A stretch of 64,000 nt of DNA from Poriferisodalis sp965262965. Its GTDB lineage: Bacteria; Actinomycetota; Acidimicrobiia; Acidimicrobiales; Poriferisodalaceae. The DNA lies in contig NZ_OZ253573.1 in assembly GCF_965262965.1 (NCBI RefSeq), positions 2,790,001-2,854,000 on the forward strand. Reading direction: 5' to 3'. The notes under the pieces were generated by a model. That model ran no database searches, was not told where the DNA came from, and saw only the letters and a list, made by a program, of their open reading frames with translations. The position numbers and the translations under genes were made by a program. Position 1 is the stretch's first letter; each line of letters starts with the position of its first letter. This document shows positions 60,689-64,000 of the stretch, one piece after another.

Positions 60689-61663
60689 CTAGCTGCGTGC
60701 GTCTTCGTACGCAGCGATCTGAGATTCGGCGGCTTCGGCGATCGTCACCCGGTCGACAACGACCTCGTCAACCGGTGCATCTCGAGGACCGATCGGCACG
60801 CTTTCGATCGCCAGCACGACGTCCATGCCGTCGATGACGTGGCCCAGAGGCGAGTACAGCGGCGGCAGCGCTGCGCCATGGTCGCCGGTGATCACGAAGA
60901 ACTGCGATCCGTTGCTGGCCGGGTTTCCGGCGTTCGCCATGGCCACCGATCCGATCCGGTACCAGTCCTCATCGGGGAAGCCTCCAGTGAAGCGGTACCC
61001 CGGCCCGCCGGTGCCGTACGCAAGCTCTACGTCGCCGCCCTGGATCACGAAGTCCGCGATGACGCGGTGGAACAGCGTGCCGTCGAAGGCCCCGTAGCGA
61101 CCCAACACCACGAAGTTGTTCACGCTCGTGACGTCAAGCAGCGGGTCGAGCACCATCGTGAAGTCGCCCATGGCGGTGGAGAACGTGGCCGCATACAGCG
61201 TCTCGATGTCGATGCAGACCGGCGGCTCCTGGGCGAACTGGCTGCGGGGGCCGTCGCTGCCGTCAGCTGCGGGACAACCCGGATCTGCGGTCTCGGCATC
61301 GGGGTCAGCTTCGGTCGCACTCTGTTCGGCGTCAGCGTCTGCTGCGGGCTCATCGGCATCCTCGCTGGCCGGCTCGTTGTCTGGCTCGTTGTCTGGCTCG
61401 GTTGCAGGCTCCTCGGTTACGAAACCGGTATCGCTGTCCGCAGGTGCTGCGTCAGCTTCGGGCACTGTCGTCGTCGTGGTCTCATCGTTGTCATCGCCGC
61501 TGCTCAACAGGGTGTAGAGCAACAGCGTGACCAGCACGGCAGCGACAATGAGCGCGAACCGCAGACCCTTGCGCGTCCTGCGGGAACGCTGGCGACGGCG
61601 TTGCGCCTGGGCCGAGGCACGCATCCGGTTCTCGCGTTGTCGTTGTCGCTTCTCGCTGCTCAT
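60689..61663 (-). CDS. Membrane-anchored cyclophilin-type peptidyl-prolyl isomerase
   Basis: A 324-residue protein. A very basic N-terminus (EKRQRQRENRMRASAQAQRR) precedes a transmembrane helix (FALIVAAVLVTLLLYTLLSS, about residues 34-53), then a long Asp/Glu/Pro/Thr linker with the repeat EPDNEPDNEP, and a cyclophilin domain (about 165-310) with FHRVIADFVIQGGD, NPASNGSQFFVI and LYSPLGHVIDG. The catalytic Arg and Gln are present. It probably speeds folding of exported proteins. The ATG at 61663 is preferred; 61684 would add seven residues. Confidence 0.87.
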   Translation of the reverse strand: MSSEKRQRQRENRMRASAQAQRRRQRSRRTRKGLRFALIVAAVLVTLLLYTLLSSGDDNDETTTTTVPEADAAPADSDTGFVTEEPATEPDNEPDNEPASEDADEPAADADAEQSATEADPDAETADPGCPAADGSDGPRSQFAQEPPVCIDIETLYAATFSTAMGDFTMVLDPLLDVTSVNNFVVLGRYGAFDGTLFHRVIADFVIQGGDVELAYGTGGPGYRFTGGFPDEDWYRIGSVAMANAGNPASNGSQFFVITGDHGAALPPLYSPLGHVIDGMDVVLAIESVPIGPRDAPVDEVVVDRVTIAEAAESQIAAYEDARS

Positions 61664-61772
61664 GAACGGCCGTCCTCCACGCACTGAAAACCGGCGTCAC
61701 ACTACCGAGCTTCCGCTGCCCCGTAGAGCCGAGCGCAAGGGCAACACGCCGCCGCCAGTACCCTCGCCCGCC

Positions 61773-62999
61773 GTGCCGTTGGTCGTGCAGAAGTTCGGCG
61801 GAACGTCGGTGGCCAGTGCTGCGCGCATGCGCGAAGTCGCCGAACATGTGAAGCACTGCCGCAGCCGCGGCGACGACGTGGTGCTCGTCATCAGCGCGAT
61901 GGGCTCGGAGACCGATGAGCTGATCCGCCTGGCGGGCCAGGTGAGCGACGAGCCTGCGGGCCGCGAGATGGACATGCTCGTCACCGCGGGGGAGCGCAAG
62001 GCCATCGCGCTGCTGTGCATGGCGCTGCACACCGCCGGAGTGCCGGCCGATTCCTATACCGGCAGCCAGGCGGGGTTTCTCACCGATACAAACCACCGCA
62101 ATGCGAAGATCGTCTCGGTCACGCCGCGCCGCGTGTCCGAGTCCGTCGCAGCTGGCCGTGTTGCGGTCGTCGCGGGCGCCCAAGGTGTCTCCACCGACAA
62201 CGACGTGACGTTTTTGGGCCGCGGCGGATCCGACACCACTGCCGTTGCTCTGGCGCACGGCCTCGGCGCCGATGCCTGCGAGCTCTACACCGACGTTTCG
62301 GGCGTGTTCACGACTGACCCCCGTGTGTGCCCGACCGCTCGGCGCCTGCCGGGTCTCGGCTTCGACGAGTTGCTGGAGATGACTGCGATGGGCTGCCCCA
62401 AGCCGGCTGCCCGCTCGGTCGAGGTTGCCCGCACGTATGGCGTTCCCCTGCACGTGCGGTCCGCGTTTACATGGGAACCGGGAACTTGGGTCGTCGACAC
62501 GGAGTCAGGCATGCAGGCAAACGAGATGGAGCGTCCGATCGTGACCGGCATCGTGCCGGACAGCTCTCAGGCCAAGGTCACGCTGGTCGGCGTGCGCGAC
62601 GAGCCTGGCATCGCAGCGAAGGTGTTCCGCACCCTCGCTGACGCGTCCGTGATCGTCGACATGATCGTGCAGAACGTGGGCGACCACGGCCACACCGACA
62701 TCTCTTTCACGATCCCCGCCGAGAGCGCCGACGAAGTACGCCAGATCTGCGAGGGAATGGTGACCACGGTGGGTTTCGCCTCCGCGAACACCGACGTCGA
62801 CATCGCCCGCGTCTCGCTGGTCGGCGCAGGCATGGCCAGCCACCCCGGCGTTGCTGCCACCATGTTCGAGACACTGGCGAGCGAGGGCGTCAACATCGAG
62901 ATGATCTCCACTTCCCCTATCCGCATCTCCTGCGTCGTCGCCGAAGCCGACGTCGACCGAGCCACCGTCGCCCTCCACACAGCCTTCGGCCTGGACTGA
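61773..62999 (+). CDS. lysC: Aspartate kinase
   Basis: A 408-residue kinase that phosphorylates aspartate, the first step to lysine, methionine and threonine. The catalytic domain begins VVQKFGGTSVASAARMREVA and has VTAGERKAIALLCMALH, GFLTDTNHRNAKIVSV and FLGRGGSDTTAVALAHGLGA. Two ACT domains follow (VTLVGVRDEPGIAAKVFRTL and VSLVGAGMASHPGVAATMFE) where lysine or threonine would inhibit. The GTG at 61773 marks the family start; the frame is open further upstream, antisense to the cyclophilin. asd follows 167 bases downstream, the standard lysC-asd order. Confidence 0.93.
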   Translation: MPLVVQKFGGTSVASAARMREVAEHVKHCRSRGDDVVLVISAMGSETDELIRLAGQVSDEPAGREMDMLVTAGERKAIALLCMALHTAGVPADSYTGSQAGFLTDTNHRNAKIVSVTPRRVSESVAAGRVAVVAGAQGVSTDNDVTFLGRGGSDTTAVALAHGLGADACELYTDVSGVFTTDPRVCPTARRLPGLGFDELLEMTAMGCPKPAARSVEVARTYGVPLHVRSAFTWEPGTWVVDTESGMQANEMERPIVTGIVPDSSQAKVTLVGVRDEPGIAAKVFRTLADASVIVDMIVQNVGDHGHTDISFTIPAESADEVRQICEGMVTTVGFASANTDVDIARVSLVGAGMASHPGVAATMFETLASEGVNIEMISTSPIRISCVVAEADVDRATVALHTAFGLD

Positions 63000-63094
63000 C
63001 CAGGCGAATCAAACCCGGCCTGGACTGACCAGGCGAATCAAACCCGGCCTGGACTGACCAGGCGCAGCAAACCCGGCCTGGACTGACCAGGCGC
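62991..63094 (+). repeat. 29-bp tandem repeats crossing the lysC stop codon
   Basis: CTGGACTGACCAGGCGAATC plus AAACCCGGC (29 bases) begins at 62991 with the last Leu-Asp codons and TGA stop of lysC, is repeated exactly at 63020, with two changes at 63049, and partly at 63078. The copies abut with no spacers, so this is not a CRISPR. Each copy includes the palindromic-looking CTGGACTGACCAGG, which can form a small stem and perhaps a terminator-like structure. Confidence 0.9.
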
Positions 63095-63166
63095 CCCGCT
63101 CGCGCCGTTGCTCCTCGCCCAAGAATCCCCCAAGCCCCGCGAATCCCGCTCGGTAGCCTCAACCCC

Positions 63167-64000
63167 ATGCGTGTAGGAATCGTCGGAGCCACCGGTCAGG
63201 TGGGCGCCGTGATGCGGGACATCCTCGCCGAGCGGGCGTTCCCGATCGACGGGCTGCGATTGTTCGCGTCCGCTCGCTCTGCGGGCCGCAAGCTGTCGTG
63301 GAACGGATCCGAAATCACTGTTGAGGACGCTGCAGCAGCCGATTTCACCGGTCTCGACATTGCCCTGTTCTCCGCTGGCAAGACGACGTCGCTGGCGATC
63401 TCCGAGCGAGTGGTCTCCCAGGGACCGACGGTCATCGACAACTCCTCTGCATGGCGCATGGACCCTGATGTGCCCCTCGTCGTGCCCGAAGTGAACGCCA
63501 AAGAGGTGTTCAACGCCCCGAAGGGCATCATCGCCAATCCCAACTGCACGACGATGGCCGCCATGGCGGTGCTGGCGCCGCTGCATGCCGAGGCCGGCCT
63601 GGTCTCGATGGTGGCTGCCACCTACCAGGCCGTGTCCGGCGCGGGCCTTGCGGGCGTGGACGAGCTCGAACGTGCGCTCGCCGCGACGTCACCCGATGCT
63701 GCAGCGCTCGCCTTCGACGGCACCGCTGTCAGCTACCCGACGCCCGACAAGTTCCCCGGCCCGATAGCGCACAACGTGCTGGCTCAGGCAGGCAACTTTG
63801 TCGACGACGGCCTCGGCGAGACCGACGAAGAGCAGAAGCTCCGCAACGAGAGCCGCAAGATCCTCGGAATTCCAGACTTGGCCGTGTCGGGCACCTGCGT
63901 TCGCGTCCCGGTGTTCACCGGCCATTCGCTCTCGCTGAACCTGCGCTTTGAGCGGCCTATCTCGCCTGAGCGCGCCACTGAGCTGCTGGCTGCAGCGCCC
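63167..64000 (+). CDS. asd: Aspartate-semialdehyde dehydrogenase (partial, runs off window)
   Basis: The first 278 codons of an enzyme reducing aspartyl-phosphate to aspartate semialdehyde with NADPH. It starts at ATG 63167 with RVGIVGATGQVGAVM (nucleotide site), continues through FSAGKTTSLAISERVVSQGP and TVIDNSSAWRM, has the catalytic Cys in IIANPNCTTMAAMAVLAPL near residue 128 and VAATYQAVSGAGLAGVDEL, and includes VSGTCVRVPVFTGHSLSLNL. About 60 residues should lie beyond base 64000. It acts directly after LysC. Confidence 0.92.
   Translation, partial: MRVGIVGATGQVGAVMRDILAERAFPIDGLRLFASARSAGRKLSWNGSEITVEDAAAADFTGLDIALFSAGKTTSLAISERVVSQGPTVIDNSSAWRMDPDVPLVVPEVNAKEVFNAPKGIIANPNCTTMAAMAVLAPLHAEAGLVSMVAATYQAVSGAGLAGVDELERALAATSPDAAALAFDGTAVSYPTPDKFPGPIAHNVLAQAGNFVDDGLGETDEEQKLRNESRKILGIPDLAVSGTCVRVPVFTGHSLSLNLRFERPISPERATELLAAAP

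Noticed and set aside
62991..63094. Possible CRISPR array (29-bp repeats)
   Set aside because: Units abut directly with no spacers, degrade quickly and derive from the lysC 3' end; no cas genes nearby.

Overview
The window is high-GC, densely coded DNA from an actinobacterium, most likely of the Acidimicrobiia (inference). Supporting signs are the many GTG starts, a propionyl-CoA carboxylase beta subunit followed by an AccE-like epsilon subunit, a PAC2 protein, menaquinone genes beside SURF1, a MazF/HigB/VapC toxin set, and the ethylmalonyl-CoA enzymes Ccr, Ecm and Mce together. No rRNA is present. Two tRNA-Ser genes and the signal recognition particle RNA are. No intergenic stretch exceeds 300 bases; the longest, 45132-45430, holds two candidate promoters and a short tandem repeat.

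Layout. 1-8.7 kb is a housekeeping stretch: acyl-CoA dehydrogenase, secreted beta-propeller lipoprotein, PAC2 protein, chorismate synthase, TauE-like exporter, PatB/MalY C-S lyase and SURF1. 8.8-10.5 kb holds an unusual pair: a HipA-like kinase with an apparent one-base frameshift, and a separate protein combining a HipA-N-terminal-like region with a HIRAN domain. 10.6-17.8 kb has an S9 peptidase, XseAB, tRNA-Ser(CGA), a MazEF module, TadA, a fatty acid hydroxylase-type membrane protein and a HigBA module. 18.0-21.5 kb is the classic tRNA-Ser(GGA)/SRP RNA/dnaX/recR cluster. 21.5-24.8 kb encodes thiolase, crotonyl-CoA carboxylase/reductase and methylmalonyl-CoA epimerase. 25-30 kb is a complete BmpA-type nucleoside ABC importer. 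30.1-32.3 kb is a small accessory island (unknown winged-helix-like protein, Abi/HEPN protein, decayed PIN toxin).

32.3-45.1 kb pairs a bifunctional aldolase/dehydrogenase with MtnA (a possible 5-deoxypentose salvage unit) and then carries menE, an orotate phosphoribosyltransferase gene, menC, a cobalamin riboswitch before an orphan BtuF-like lipoprotein, a TetR regulator, and menH-menD-menF. The last gene is remarkable: a MerR-type DNA-binding regulator is fused in frame to isochorismate synthase. 45.4-52.6 kb has an MttB-family methyltransferase, an acyl-CoA ligase, a Type II restriction-modification locus with a small winged-helix protein, a 5'-3' exonuclease, a VOC protein and a second MazEF. 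52.8-64 kb has pccB-accE, a CaiB-type CoA transferase, an ecm-linked operon with a membrane/DCC-thioredoxin protein, aat, a cyclophilin, aspartate kinase and the start of aspartate-semialdehyde dehydrogenase.

Working together: Ccr, Ecm, Mce and PccB point to acetyl-CoA or propionyl-CoA handling through ethylmalonyl/methylmalonyl intermediates. Ecm, and probably the MttB family member, depend on corrinoid, which fits the cobalamin riboswitch. MenF, MenD, MenH, MenC and MenE cover chorismate to succinylbenzoyl-CoA, fed by AroC. A recurring oddity is short tandem duplication next to start or stop codons (24354, 45376, 54351, 59820, 62991). Three of these cross a stop codon, and one duplicates the start of ecm and creates an overlapping micro-ORF.
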